This document shows, piece by piece, positions 53,812-64,000 of a stretch of DNA of 64,000 bases; position 1 is the stretch's first letter, and each line of letters opens with the position of its first letter. The translations under genes were made by a program, and so were the position numbers. The notes beneath the pieces are model-generated. The model saw only the letters and a program-made list of their open reading frames with translations, had not been told where the DNA came from and did no database searches. This stretch comes from Syngnathus acus (taxonomy: Eukaryota; Chordata; Actinopteri; Syngnathiformes; Syngnathidae), in contig NC_051094.1 in assembly GCF_901709675.1 (NCBI RefSeq), forward strand, positions 17,274,501 to 17,338,500, in the 5' to 3' direction.

Positions 53812-54147
53812 TAGTATTAACATACGTGAAATGGTTTCAAATTGCGCTGTAAAAAAATGTCAAGGACATAAATTATGAATCGGATAATTATACAGCATGT
53901 TACTCTAACAAACACAGCCAAATGTTAAGTAATTAGCAGCTTGTGCTTGAACTGTTTCCTTTCTTTGTATTGGCTGATGCGCTTCGGCACTCCTTTTGCA
54001 TTCTGAATAAATAAACGGCACATTTGAACAAAACGTTTTTAGAACGTTTCTTATATGAAATCGTGCATCATAAGGGTACTGGGATTTGGGGGACAAGTTT
54101 GAGCTCTGATGTTCTTTGTCTCTTAATTTTGAAGATAAACGGTTCAG

Positions 54148-54211
54148 ATGATGGATGGATGGATGGATGGATGGATGGATGGATGGATGGATGGATGGAT
54201 GGATGGATGGA
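54148..54211. repeat. (GATG)n microsatellite
   Basis: About fifteen GATG units. Confidence 0.97.
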
Positions 54212-54301
54212 TATTTCCCTCCCAAAACACGACTTATTCTCTGGAGCGACGTGTTGTTTTGTTCATTCTTATAATGCATTTTTTACTGGTGTGACATACT
54301 A

Positions 54302-54560
54302 TACTCAGAGCAACGTACAATCAAATAAGGACAGTACAAGTTCACCAGTGGAAAGATCCTCCACAGCAAAAAAATCTCTATCACACAAAATTCCTTCTAC
54401 AACTTGAACCACATTTGTGAAAGACTCACTGGATTTTTTAATTTGTGCTAGAACTGGGCTGAACCTTCTCACCCACTTTTGATTGTTTAATGGATAATGA
54501 AGACCACAAGGCTCTGAGACCGTAACCTTATGAACCCTCTTCCTAGCAACGACATGATTG
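54302..54560 (-). other. Unassigned minus-strand open stretch
   Basis: About 78 codons open on the minus strand, reading KRVHKVTVSEPCGLHYPLNN, then QKWVRRFSPVLAQIKKSSES and [14 protein letters not shown], ending in TGA near 54304. There is an AG (GTTGCTAG) just upstream and a possible donor ACTG|GTGAAC near 54343. It does not look like the coiled-coil or FKBP parts of FKBP15. May be an exon of an unknown gene, an old element or chance. Confidence 0.2.
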
Positions 54561-54895
54561 CCATTTTGGTCACTCTACTATTACTTTCCCATAACTAAAA
54601 ACATGCACAGGTTACATTCCAGATATATGCAACAATCGTGGGGATGATTAGTCTCAGAAGAAAAAGAGGCAAAATAATGACAATGTGAACAAACAGCAGG
54701 GAATAAATCAAAGACTCAAACACCATGACGTCGGCATATTATATGAGCCTCGGTAGATGTCACCTAGGTAGTCTAATGTAAACTTTCGTTTTCCTCAGAA
54801 ATTTTCAGTTTGCCGTTTAAATAATAAGGTTTATATATATATATTTGTCATGTTCATTTGTGTCAGCAGAATCAGAAGCATCTCTGATTTGCGCT

Positions 54896-55090
54896 TTTTG
54901 TTGTCACAAATGAGGCAGGACAACCAAATGCAACATGGGCTCTTTATTTGGGGAAACTTTAAAGGACACAAGGAGGTCTGGAATGCCTGCAGAGCAGGAC
55001 TACGAGGCAAGCTGACGAGCCGGTCAGCGAGCTCGCGTTGTGCGTCATCGAAGCAGAAGGATATAGCAAGCTTTTTAAAGCTATTTAAAA
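54896..55090. mobile_element. LTR-like fragment
   Basis: TGTCACAAATGAGGCAGGAC then AACCAAATGCAACATGGGCT resembles the TGTCACGGATCGG ... GACCAAATGCAGC end of the LTR at 29401. Weak and without a partner LTR. Confidence 0.35.
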
Positions 55091-55153
55091 AGGATTTAAA
55101 GATACAATAAAGTGTTTAAAAGTATAATAAAGTGTTTACAAATAAATTTATAA

Positions 55154-55640
55154 AAGTCTTGTGCGGATGCCCTTGCGCTGGGCGGCGGGGGCGCGTCAGC
55201 CGGTCAGCACAGCAAGAGCAGAGCGGAGCCGTTGCACGTTTACACTTTAAAATGTTTACAAATACAATACAGTGTGTGAAAATAAAATTAAATAAAAATA
55301 AAAAATAAAAAACAAAAATAAAAATAAAATTATAAAAGTCTTGTGCGGATGCCCTTGCGCTGGGCGGCGGGGGCGTGTCAGCCGGTCAGCACAGCAAGAG
55401 CAGAGCGGAGCCGTTGCACGTTTACACTTTAAAATGTTTACAAATACAATAAAGTGTGTGAAAATAAAATTAAATAAAAATAAAAAACAAAAATAAAAAT
55501 AAAATTATAAATGTCTTGTGCAGATAAGCTTTAAAACATTTTAATAAGTGTTTAAATACAATCACGTATTTAAAAGTACAATACAGTGTATAAAAATAAA
55601 ATGATAAATGTCTTGTGCGGATGCACTCGCACTGGATCGC
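55154..55640. repeat. ~182-bp tandem repeat
   Basis: AAGTCTTGTGCGGATGCCCT-initiated GC-rich block (GCTGGGCGGCGGGGGCG, GTCAGCCGGTCAGCACAG) followed by AAAATAAAATTAAATAAAA-type A/T-rich spacer. Two close copies start at 55154 and 55336; more diverged ones near 55512 and 55609, with further fragments at 55926, 55968 and 56145. Confidence 0.85.
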
Positions 55641-55751
55641 GTCAGCCGGTCAGCACGGCAAATGCAGAGCACAGCAATGACACCTTTACACTTTTAAATG
55701 TTTAAAAAAGTGTTTCAAATACAATAACGTATTTAAAAATAAAATTGTATA

Positions 55752-55922
55752 CCGTATTGGCCCGAATATAAAACAACCCCGATTAGACGACCCCCTCTTT
55801 TTCAAGACTCAAGTTTGAAAAAAGCCTATGTCTAGACCCCGATTGTAAGACGACCACCCCCCCCCGCTTTATCAGTTTTATTTCAATGAAAAAAACCTCG
55901 TCTTATATTCGGGCCAATACGG
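55752..55922. mobile_element. TIR-D MITE (171 bp)
   Basis: TA-flanked, perfect inverse ends CCGTATTGGCCCGAATATAA / TTATATTCGGGCCAATACGG, internal GACGACC words. Inserted within the 182-bp repeat region. No coding capacity. Confidence 0.9.
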
Positions 55923-56017
55923 TAAGTCGTGTGCGGATGCCCTCGCGCTGGGCTGCGTGAACGTTCATAAAAGTCTTGTGTGGATATTGTAACAACATAT
56001 TTACTCCATTCATCAAT

Positions 56018-56137
56018 TTTCTATACCGCTTGTCCCCATGGGGGTTGCGGGCGTTCTGGAGCCTATCCCAGCCGTCATCGGGTAGTAGGGGGGGGACACC
56101 CTGAACCGATTGCCAGCCGATTGCAGGGCACACAAAG
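56018..56137. mobile_element. Interspersed repeat tail (teleost)
   Basis: CATTCATCAATTTTCTATAC, CGCTTGTCC, GGAGCCTATCCCAGC and GATTGCAGGGCACAC: a word set seen very often in fish genomes as an interspersed repeat end. Family not assigned. Confidence 0.55.
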
Positions 56138-56216
56138 GTTCATAAAAGTCTTGTGTGGATATTGTAACATTATATCTACTCTTGTTTAGTTTCTCATTTA
56201 TTTAAAAAGAAAAAAA

Positions 56217-56247
<31 letters not shown>

Positions 56248-56248
<1 letters not shown>

Positions 56249-57845
56249 AGTGCCTTGCGAAAGTATTCGGCCCCCTTGAACCTTTCAACATTTCGCCACA
56301 TTTCAGGCTTCAAACATAAAGATATAAAACTGTAATTTTTTGTCAAGAATCAACAACAAGTGGGACACAATCGTGAAGTGGAACGAAATTTATTGGATAA
56401 TTTAAACATTTTTAACAAATAAAAAACTGAAAAGTGGGGCGTGCAATATTATTCGGCCCCTTTACTTTCAGTGCAGCAAACTCACTCCAGAAGTTCAGTG
56501 AGGATCTTTGAATGATCCAATGTTGTCCTAAATGACTGATGATGATAAATATAATGCACCTGTGTGTAATCAAGTCTCCGTATAAATGCACCTGCTCTTT
56601 GATAGTCTCAGGGTTCTGTTTAAAGCGCAGAGAGAACCATGAAGACAAAGGAACACACCAGGCAGGTCCGAGATACTGTTGTGGAGAAGTTTAAAGCCGG
56701 ATTTGGATACAAAAAGATTTCCCAAGCTTTAAACATCTCAAGGAGCACTGTGCAAGCAATTATATTGAAATGGAAGGAGTATCAGACCACTGCAAATCTA
56801 CCAAGACCCGGCCGTCCCTCCAAACTTTCATCTCAAACAAGGAGAAGACTGATCAGAGATGCAGCCAAGAGGCCCATGATCACTCTGGATGAACTGCAGA
56901 TAACTACAGCTGAGGTGGGAGAGTCTGTCCATAGGACAACAATCAGTCGTGCACTGCACAAATCTGGCCTTTATGGAAGAGTGGCAAGAAGATATCCATA
57001 GAAAGTCTCGTTTAAAGATTGCCACAAGCCACCTGGGAGACACACCAAACGTGGAAGAAGGTGCTTTGGTCAGATGAAACCAAAATCGAACTTTTTGGCC
57101 ACAATGCAAAACGATATGTTTGGCGTAAAAGCAACACAGCTCATCACCCTGAACACACCATCCCCACTGTCAAACATGGTGGTGGCAGAAATCATGGTTT
57201 GGGCCTGCTTTTCTTCAGCCGGGACAGGGAAGATGGCTAAAAATGATGGGAAGTTGGATGGAGCCAAATACAGGACCATTCTGGAAGAAAACCTGTTGGA
57301 GTCTGCAAAAGACCTGAGACTGGGACGGAGATTTATCTTCCAACAGGACAATGATCCAAAACATAAAGCCAAATCTACAATAGAATGGTTCACAAATAGA
57401 CGTATCCAGGTGTTAGAATGGCCAAGTCAAAGTCCAGACCTGAATCCAATCGAGAATCTGTGGAAAGAGCTGAAGACTGCTGTTCACAAACGCTATCCAT
57501 CCAACCTCACTGAGCTCGAGCTGTTTTGCAAGGAAGAATGGGCAAGAATTCTAGTCTCTCGATGTGCAAAACTGATAGAGACATACCCCAAGCGACTTGC
57601 AGCTGTAATTGCAGCAAAAGGTGGCGCTACAAAGTATTAGCGCAAGGGGGCCGAATAATATTGCACGCCCCACTTTTCAGTTTTTTATTTGTTAAAAAAG
57701 TTTAAATTATCCAATAAATTTTGTTCCACTTCACGATTGTGTCCCACTTGTTGTTGATTCTTGACAAAAAATTAAAAATTTTTATCTTTATATGTCGCGA
57801 AATGTTGAAAGGTTCAAGGGGGCCGAATACTTTCGCAAGGCACTG
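56248..57845 (+). mobile_element. Tc1-like transposon, full length
   Basis: 1598 bp, TA-flanked. Starts CAGTGCCTTGCGAAAGTATT and ends AATACTTTCGCAAGGCACTG. Inverted repeats are extended, with internal CGGCCCCTTT/GGGGGCCGAATA words. It carries a broken transposase. A 3' fragment of the same family is at 33771-34115. Confidence 0.93.
56639..57640 (+). pseudogene. Tc1-like transposase with stop and frameshifts
   Basis: N-terminal HTH part (56639-57001) includes GFGYKKISQALNISRSTVQA and GRPSKLSSQTRR, ending at a stop (near 57000). The catalytic part changes frame twice: [12 protein letters not shown] (first Asp, ~57066-57100), then FQQDNDPKHKA (second Asp, ~57343-57375) and LNPIENLWKELK (catalytic Glu, ~57440-57475), ending CAKLIETYPKRLAAV. 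All catalytic residues survive, so only a few mutations inactivate it. Start ATG 56639 fits the family N-terminus. Confidence 0.85.
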
Positions 57846-57866
57846 TACACACACATATATATAAAC

Positions 57867-57993
<127 letters not shown>

Positions 57994-58005
57994 AGAAGGA
58001 AGTAA

Positions 58006-58710
58006 GATGGCGGCGCGTGCACACGCTGCGGCCTCTCTCTGTCCCGAACGGTGTTTTGTTTTGTCGTTTAATGTGGGTTTGTCCGCCAGTTTTGTGTGTT
58101 CGTCTCGTCGTACCGGGTTGTGCTTCAAGTGCGGCGGGCTGGTTCTGCTTGACATCGGCGAAAGCGAGTTTTGTGGCGATCTGCACTTTGAAGCGGGGAC
58201 ATTAAAGGCGCTCGGTCTGCGCCGTCCTGGAGCGTCGCCGGACTCGCCTGCTATTCTTCCCCCGGTTGGGCGTCCGGGCCTGGCTGGCGGCCACCCCAGC
58301 TCGCCCGGCCGTGCCTTCCATTCTTCTGGCGGACGTTCGATCGCTGGACATCAACATGCCTGCTGAGTTCTGCGGACCGGACAGTGCGTAGCTGCTGTGC
58401 GTCTGGAGCGGATGGCGCGCTATCGGGCGGACCGGGCCATTGTACGAGGGGGAACATCGCGTGAAGGTGGACTGTGCGTCTACATCCGTGAAGAATGGTG
58501 CCGGGACTTTGTTGTGGGATGCCAGCACTGCTCGCCACTGGCGAAGTTTGTGATCTCCGGGCTGTTGGGGTCCTGAACTCTCTCCCCGTTGTTTTACTTG
58601 TGTGTTAATCGTGTGCTGTGTCTCGTCACCGTGGGATAGGGGGAACGGTATTTCGGTTTCTTTGTGTGTCCTAGCATGAAGGAATTGACAATAAAGCTGA
58701 CTCTGACTCT
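58006..58710 (+). pseudogene. Internally deleted LINE derivative
   Basis: Starts AAGATGGCGGCGCGTGCA and ends AATTGACAATAAAGCTGACT plus (CTGACT)n, so both termini are present. The coding remnant includes the endonuclease motif GGLCVYIREEWCRDFVVG (~58465-58520), joined near 58555 to 3' UTR sequence (CACCGTGGGATAG). About 3 kb including the RT is missing. Non-autonomous. Confidence 0.65.
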
Positions 58711-58970
58711 GACACACACACACACACACACACATTTATTTATTTATATTATTTGCCATTCAGTTTCAAAAAAAATTCTTATCATTTTTTTTCTGTTTCA
58801 TTCTTTTGACCGAAATGTGGCGTGGGGGGCGTGGTACCAACTGAGCGGGGCATGGAATCACGGGTGACAGCTGAACAAAAAGGCTTGGAACCTCGTCCAG
58901 TGACGGTGCCTTCACAGAACGCAGGAATCAAAGAAATGTAACTCGACACTTATACAGGGTCCGGCAAAAT

Positions 58971-59436
58971 TATCTGACACATTTGTAGGTTTATTAAATG
59001 CAAATAAATTAAAGAAACAAAAACGTTTTTCTTTTATTTTCGAAAAGTACATATAATGCCATTTTGTTTTGTTTTTTGTTTCGTTTCATTTCATTTTCAT
59101 CTTGTTTTCGAATAATGTTATTTTGTTTCGTTTCAGTTGCTAGCATGAATTGGACCGGTGAGTATCGCGCTTTCATTGTGGAAACGTTTATCAAGAACTG
59201 CAACACAACGAGCGTTCCGTTTGCGCTTCAGACTTGGTAGACATGATCCTGTACCTGCTCGAAACACGATCTTGTTATGGGTTACTAACTTCAGGGCCAG
59301 TGGATCCGCATTGAAACGAAAATCAACCGGCCGACCTCGCACCGCCAGAACTCCAGAAAATGTGGCAACGGTAAGCCCAAAATAACATTATTCGAAAACG
59401 AAACGAGAATGAAATGAAACAAAACGGCATTATATG
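58971..59436 (+). pseudogene. DUF4817-like HTH exon in a fold-back element
   Basis: After TATACAGGGTCCGGCAAAAT (element-like start) lies a 234-bp exon-like block (59137-59370) with TTTCAG before and GTAAGC after. It reads MNWTGEYRAFIVETFIKN and, after a frameshift near 59190, RAFRLRFRLGRHDPVPARN and GSALKRKSTGRPRTA: the helix-turn-helix (DUF4817-type) N-terminus of a mariner-related transposase family. Inverted arms (59050-59126 and 59377-59436) flank it. The catalytic domain is absent. Confidence 0.55.
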
Positions 59437-59802
59437 TACCGTATTTTTTGGACTATAAGTCGCGTTTTTTTTTCAAAGTTTGGGGGGGGGGGGGGCGACT
59501 TAAACTGAGGAGCGACTTGTGTGAATTTTTTCACAAATTTTCCCCAAAACAAAAAAATAAAAGTGAAACCGCGATAAATGAACCGCGATGTAGCAAGGGA
59601 TTACTATAATTTGAATTTCAAGTGACGTCAGCGGCACGGAGGTTGTTTACATAAAGGACGATTCGATTACGGGATGATGAAGATGACGAAGGGCCCCACG
59701 TACTACCGGCATCATTAGCGGCTTTTTTTGTAAGTGACACGGAGGATGAAGAGTTTGAAGGATTTAATGATTTGGAGTGACACAGAAGGTTTGAAAAACT
59801 AT

Positions 59803-60070
59803 TATGGCTTTTACGCACGCCCGGTCCTACTCTACGGAGCTGGATGGAAGTCGGGGGCCGGCGCTCGGCCGGGTGGCTGTCCGGGGACGGTGGCTGGGGC
59901 TCGGACATGGCTTTTACGCACGCCGGGTCCTACTCAACGGAGCTCTCTTTCACCTCCGTGGATGGAAGTCGGGGGCCGGCGCTCGGCAGCTGGCTGTCCG
60001 GGGACGGTAGTTGGGGGTCGGACACTGCTCCTACGCACGCCCGGTCCTACTCTACGGAGGTCCCAGCCAC
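59803..60070. repeat. Minisatellite in TIR-C copy 3
   Basis: About 2.3 units of the ATGGCTTTTACGCACGCC-type ~118-bp repeat, with length variants (a deletion in the first unit and in GGCGCTCGGCAGCTGG). Confidence 0.85.
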
Positions 60071-60993
60071 CTCCGTGGCTGGAAGTGCCACCTCCGGTGA
60101 TGGAAGTCCACGCCACCACACGCCTGGAAGTCCACGCCGGTGCTTGGGGCCGTGTGGCGGTGAACTATTTATGTTATAGTTATTTGATATATTTTATTTC
60201 GTGTAGCAACTTGTATATGTTTTTATCGTTACAGTTCAGTAGTTGTTGGCTCGTTGAACTCTTGTTTTGTTAAATAGAGCCGTTTACCAAACCCATGTCT
60301 TTCCTTGTACTTTATTAACGCTACAATATAGATATATCCACTAGATCTGTGGAATAACGACGAGGCTGACGTCAGGGCGCACGCGCGGCGTTGTTGACAA
60401 AGGATGAGGAATTTGATTGATGGATTTAATGATTTGGAGTGACACAGATGGTTTGATAATATTATTGCTTATATAATAGTTATTTGATATATAATTTATA
60501 TATCGTTATAAGGGCCTGTGGAATATTTTGAAGTGCAAGCGCCGTCAGCGGCGGGCACCCGGCCAGCATTGTTGACATAAAGGACGATCGATGGATTTAA
60601 TGATTTGGAGTGACACAGATGGTTTGTCTTCCGGGTTAGAGCAACGCTGGCGTCTGGATTGTTGACTGCCGCTTCTACCCCGAACCGTGTCCGCTATTTG
60701 TTTGTCCCCTGTTTGTTTTGTGTTTCCCGTTTTAAGTGTGCCCGTTTTTTCTTTTATTTTTCTCGCCTTTTCACCTGCCCACCGCGTATCTCTGGAGCTC
60801 TGCTCGCACCTCTCTGATCCCGCTCCCTCTGACTACGAGCTACGCTAGCCAACCCACCACCGGACCCTCCTACCTCCCGGCTCTGAGCCTGTAGCTGCTT
60901 GCTCTTGGCTCGGCAAACGGCTTCAACCCAACTTTCTGGCCACTTGGCCGGCGTCCTCGGGGGGAGCACCCGCTCGCTGCGAGCTCGCCGGTC

Positions 60994-62073
60994 GTGGCTC
61001 GGCTGTGTGCCCCCATGACACACTGGGGCGTGCCGTTTGCACGGGTACAGTCGGGATTGACCAACACCACCACCCACTCCACCAACATCACGACTCAGTC
61101 CACTGCTGCTTCCATGCATTTCACTGCCTACCAACTTCTAGCTAACCAGCTACTAGCCATTTCTACCATTTTTTCTGGATTATTCCCAGCTGCTGTTACG
61201 TCTCATCTCCTCCATGAATTATCACTTCTGCTACTCCAGGCTTCCATTCCACCAACTTCTCGTCCATTTGTCTACACTGCTGCTGATCTTCATCATCTCA
61301 ACAATAATCAACGTCTCCCTGCTGCTGCTGCCTCAGCTGCCAGCAAGGCTGGGATCCTCCGCCATCGCCGCTACATCCACCGTAGCTCCGGAATGTCTTT
61401 TAGCCGACATTTCCCTGATGGCTCACCCATCCCCTCTTTCTGGACTACCTCTCGCCCCCCCGTCACCCCCACCTCCCGTACTGTCAACTTCAACAATCTC
61501 CGCTCCCCCACCCCCGCTCCTTCATCCATCTCCCTCGCACTGCTGAACTGTCGCTCCCTCTCCAACATATCACTAGTTATTTTCGAACTACTATTGGACA
61601 ATAATTTGGATCTGCTCCTTCTCTGTGAAACATGGCAACAGCCCCTGGACTATTTTACTCTCAACCAAGCCACTCCGTCTAACTACAGCTACATCGCCAA
61701 ACCCCGCCTCTCTGGGCGAGGAGGTGGTATTGCTGTCCTCCATAAGCGGTCCTTACCCATCACTGAATTGGACCTCAACCTCCCATCTATTTCATCTTTT
61801 GAATATCTCGCTTTTTCCCTCCCCAACTCTACTACTGCTGTTCTTATCTACCGCCCCCCAAAGTCACATCCGTCTTTTCTTTCTGAACTCTCTGAACTCC
61901 TCACCATCGTATCCTCAGTCTCCTATCGCCTCCTACTCATCGGTGACTTCAACATCCACATCGACCAGCCAACTGCTCCACTGACGTCTGACTTCATTTC
62001 CTTCTGGACTGCTTTCATCTCACCCAGCACATCAACTTCCCCACCCACACCAAAGGCCACACCCTGGATATAG
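60994..62073 (+). pseudogene. L2-like LINE: N-terminal region and APE endonuclease
   Basis: 359-codon frame: a Thr/Ser/Leu-rich N-terminus, then LALLNCRSLSNISLVIFELL, LLCETWQQP (catalytic Glu), LSGRGGGIAVLHKRSLPITE, VLIYRPPKSH and LLIGDFNIHID (Asp/Asn). A frameshift near 62010 sends it to a false stop at 62073; the true frame continues as FPTHTKGHTLDIV and PLSDHLCILF (His), open through to the next part. Confidence 0.8.
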
Positions 62074-63251
62074 TATGCTCCTCCTTTCCACTCACATCCA
62101 ACCCCCGTCCTCTCACCTTTCCACTGTCAGATCATCTCTGCATCCTCTTCTCCGCCCCTCTACCCTCGCCTCATAATTCCACAAAACGCAACATCTCCTA
62201 CCGCAACATCAAGACTGTAAACCCAATCACGCTTTGCCAGCTCTTATCCTCTGCCCTTCCCTCCGACCCCACTTCTTCCTCCCCTGATGACCTTGCCACC
62301 ACGCTCAACAACATCCTTTCTGACTCCCTTGATTCCCTAGCCCCCTGGAAAACCTCCTCTGTTACATTCACTAACTCTGCCCATTGGTACACCCCGGAAC
62401 TCCGCTCCATGAAACAAACTGGCCGTCAACTCGAACGCCTCTACAAAAGAACCCGCCTCACCGTCCATGCCGAAACCTTCAAACAACACGTCTCCTCCTA
62501 TCGTGATGCTCTCCTTGCTGCCAAATCTGCTTACTTCTCATCTCTCATTAATAACACCAACCGGAACCCCCGCATACTGTTCTCCACCGTCAACAAATTG
62601 CTCCAGCCACCGGTCACCAAGTCACCCTCCTCACCTGCCCTCTGTAACTCCTTCCTTGTCAACTTTAACAACAAAATGGCCCAAATCAACAGTTCTCTGA
62701 CCGACACCATCAATAACTCCTCCAAAATCCGGCACTACCTCTCTCTCCCTGCCGCTGAATCCCTCATCCACGCCTTCATCTCATCCCGGCTTGACTACTG
62801 CAACTCCCTTCTCACTGGAATCACTGCTCACTCACTCCATAGACTTCAACTAGTCCAAAACTCTGCTGCCTGCCTCCTTACCCACACCCGGTCCCATGAA
62901 CACATCACTCCTGTTCTCCACTCTCTTCACTGGCTCCCCATTAAGGAGCGTATCATCTTCAAGATACTCCTCCTCACCTTCAAAGCCCTTCACCACCTGG
63001 CTCCCACTTACCTATCCGACCTCCTTGTCCCCTACTGCCCCAACCGTCCCCTCCGATCCTCCAATACTTCACGTCTGACAGTCCCAAAATCTAAACTCAA
63101 ATCCTTCGGTGACAGAGCCTTCTCCTGCACATCACCCCGACTCTGGAACTCTCTCCCTCAGTCTGTCTGTGACTCACCCACACTCCCCATATTTAAGTCC
63201 CGTCTAAAAACATACCTCTTCTCCCAAGCTCATGACCTCCCCTACCCATAA
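62074..63251 (+). pseudogene. L2-like LINE: linker and RT C-terminus, palm deleted
   Basis: Open frame including HWYTPELRSMKQTGRQLERL, RNPRILFSTVNKLLQPP, and then, without any palm motifs, the join NNSSKIRHYLSLP near 62740, followed by the thumb/C-terminal part SRLDYCNSLL, HRLQLVQNSAACLL, LHWLPIKERI and SFGDRAFSCTSPRLWNSLP. The junction is in frame. Confidence 0.8.
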
Positions 63252-63594
63252 CTGGTTTCCTCTTCTTAATTTTATCCGATTGTTTCTTCCCCGTCCCCCA
63301 CCCCTCATGTATGTCTTTGCCTTGTTCCCTGTAAGCGTCTTTGTGTTTTTGAAAAACGCTATACAAATTTAATGAATTATTATTATTATTATTATATTAT
63401 TACTTATATCATAGTTATTTGATATATAATTTATATATCGTTATATGGGCCTGTGGAATATTTTGAAGTGCAACCGCCGTCAGCAGCGCGCACCCGGCAT
63501 TGTTGACATAAAGGACGATCAATGGATTTAATGAATTGGAGTGACACAGATGGTTTTATAAACGTGTTATTTATGTAATAATTACCGTTTTTTT

Positions 63595-63678
63595 CCATGT
63601 ATAATGCGCAAAATGTAACTAATTTATTGTCCTAAAATCTGGGGTGCGCATTATACATGGGTACAATTTTTTTTAATT

Positions 63679-63714
<36 letters not shown>

Positions 63715-64000
63715 TGAAGAAAATCATGGTACAACAATTTTTGAAGAAAATCTTGTCACGGATGGTTCTTTACAACGTCACTTTCCTCTCTTTTCATTTT
63801 AACCTAACTGATCGCGGTGGTGCCTTTCTGGGCAGTCTTAGAAATCAACGCCAACAAAAAAAATACATCCAGCCTAGTTAAGAAATCACCAGAAAGATCA
63901 CCATGACAATTGTGAATAATAAATAAATAATTATTATATATATTATATATATTATTATTATAATAATAAATAATTGTGATAAATAACTGGAACATCACTC
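63595..64000. mobile_element. TIR-A element, left part (cut by window end)
   Basis: After TA, CCGTTTTTTTCCATGTATAA, GCGCATTATACATGGG, poly-T (longer than in 8320) and the same AT-rich palindromic core. Nearly identical to 8320-8730. Inserted in TIR-C copy 3. Confidence 0.85.

Larger units (their letters stand above)
60627..63402 (+). mobile_element. L2-like LINE lacking the RT palm
   Basis: Inserted in TIR-C copy 3 (left junction GATGGTTTG|TCTTCCGGG), ending in (ATT)n, as L2-type LINEs often do. Both termini appear present. The coding region keeps the endonuclease and the RT C-terminus but lacks the palm with the catalytic Asp pair, so it needs help in trans to move. Confidence 0.8.
59439..63592. 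mobile_element. TIR-C element, copy 3, disrupted
   Basis: Starts CCGTATTTTTTGGACTATAA after TA (59437-59438). Contains the minisatellite (59803-60070) and the same AT-rich interior as 41900-42420. It is split by an L2-like LINE (60627-63402), and its right end is replaced by a TIR-A element at 63595. Confidence 0.75.

Noticed and set aside
54302-54560. Assignment of this stretch as an FKBP15 exon
   Set aside because: No coiled-coil, FKBP or WH1-like character, although any sense-strand exon here would have to belong to that gene; left unassigned.

Overview
The window looks like intron and intergenic DNA of a teleost fish that is crowded with transposable elements. Reasons: a Rex3-type LINE fragment, a SINE of the kind abundant in ray-finned fishes, several Tc1-like and hAT transposons with target-site duplications (TSDs), L2/CR1-like and RTE-like LINEs, LTR-element and retroviral remnants, long (CA)n tracts, and a spliced vertebrate gene. 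No similarity search was run. Family names come from recognising motifs in the translated sequence.

The only host gene I can support is the 3' end of FKBP15 (FK506-binding protein 15 family) on the minus strand. Five coding exons (51411-51512, 48901-49008, 37569-38140, 35213-35315, 34928-35005) have consensus AG/GT borders, matching intron phases, the conserved block after the coiled coil, an acidic/proline-rich tail and a stop codon. Upstream exons must lie beyond 64000. Its introns hold a Rex3 fragment, a gutted endogenous retrovirus invaded by an apparently intact hAT transposon, a Tc1-like element with a nested hAT, and two terminal-inverted-repeat (TIR) elements carrying internal tandem arrays.

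Layout. 1-2600: old ZBED1-like hAT pseudogene with two nested hAT MITEs. 4166-8252 and 19943-24209: two nearly identical copies of a ~4.1-4.3 kb segment. Each holds a degenerate CCCTAA-like array, nine tandem tRNA-like units, a pogo-like terminus, (TC)n(CA)n, and the 3' end of an RTE-like LINE that is complete only in the second copy (to ~27133). 8320-18600: TIR element, SINE, a LINE split by a 2.5 kb LTR-like insertion, an L2-like LINE with an SGNH-type ORF1, and tRNA-Pro-like sequences. 27750-34115: TIR element, an LTR-flanked element whose interior is a minisatellite open frame, mostly unique DNA, and a Tc1 terminus. 34928-51512: FKBP15. 51600-64000: hAT MITE, TIR elements, Tc1-like transposon with broken transposase, internally deleted LINEs, and a DUF4817-like exon inside an inverted repeat.

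Most unusual points: (1) tandem tRNA-like units with a tRNA-Gln body, a tRNA-Glu-type anticodon loop and a Pol III-type terminator, with their 3' halves fused to telomere-like arrays; (2) four TIR families sharing one terminal design, TA-flanked CCGT at the end and TAAnnCGC about 25 bp in, two of which carry internal satellite arrays; (3) an LTR-flanked unit encoding a ~309-codon repetitive frame; (4) hAT insertions whose 8-bp duplications all fit nnnTAnnn.
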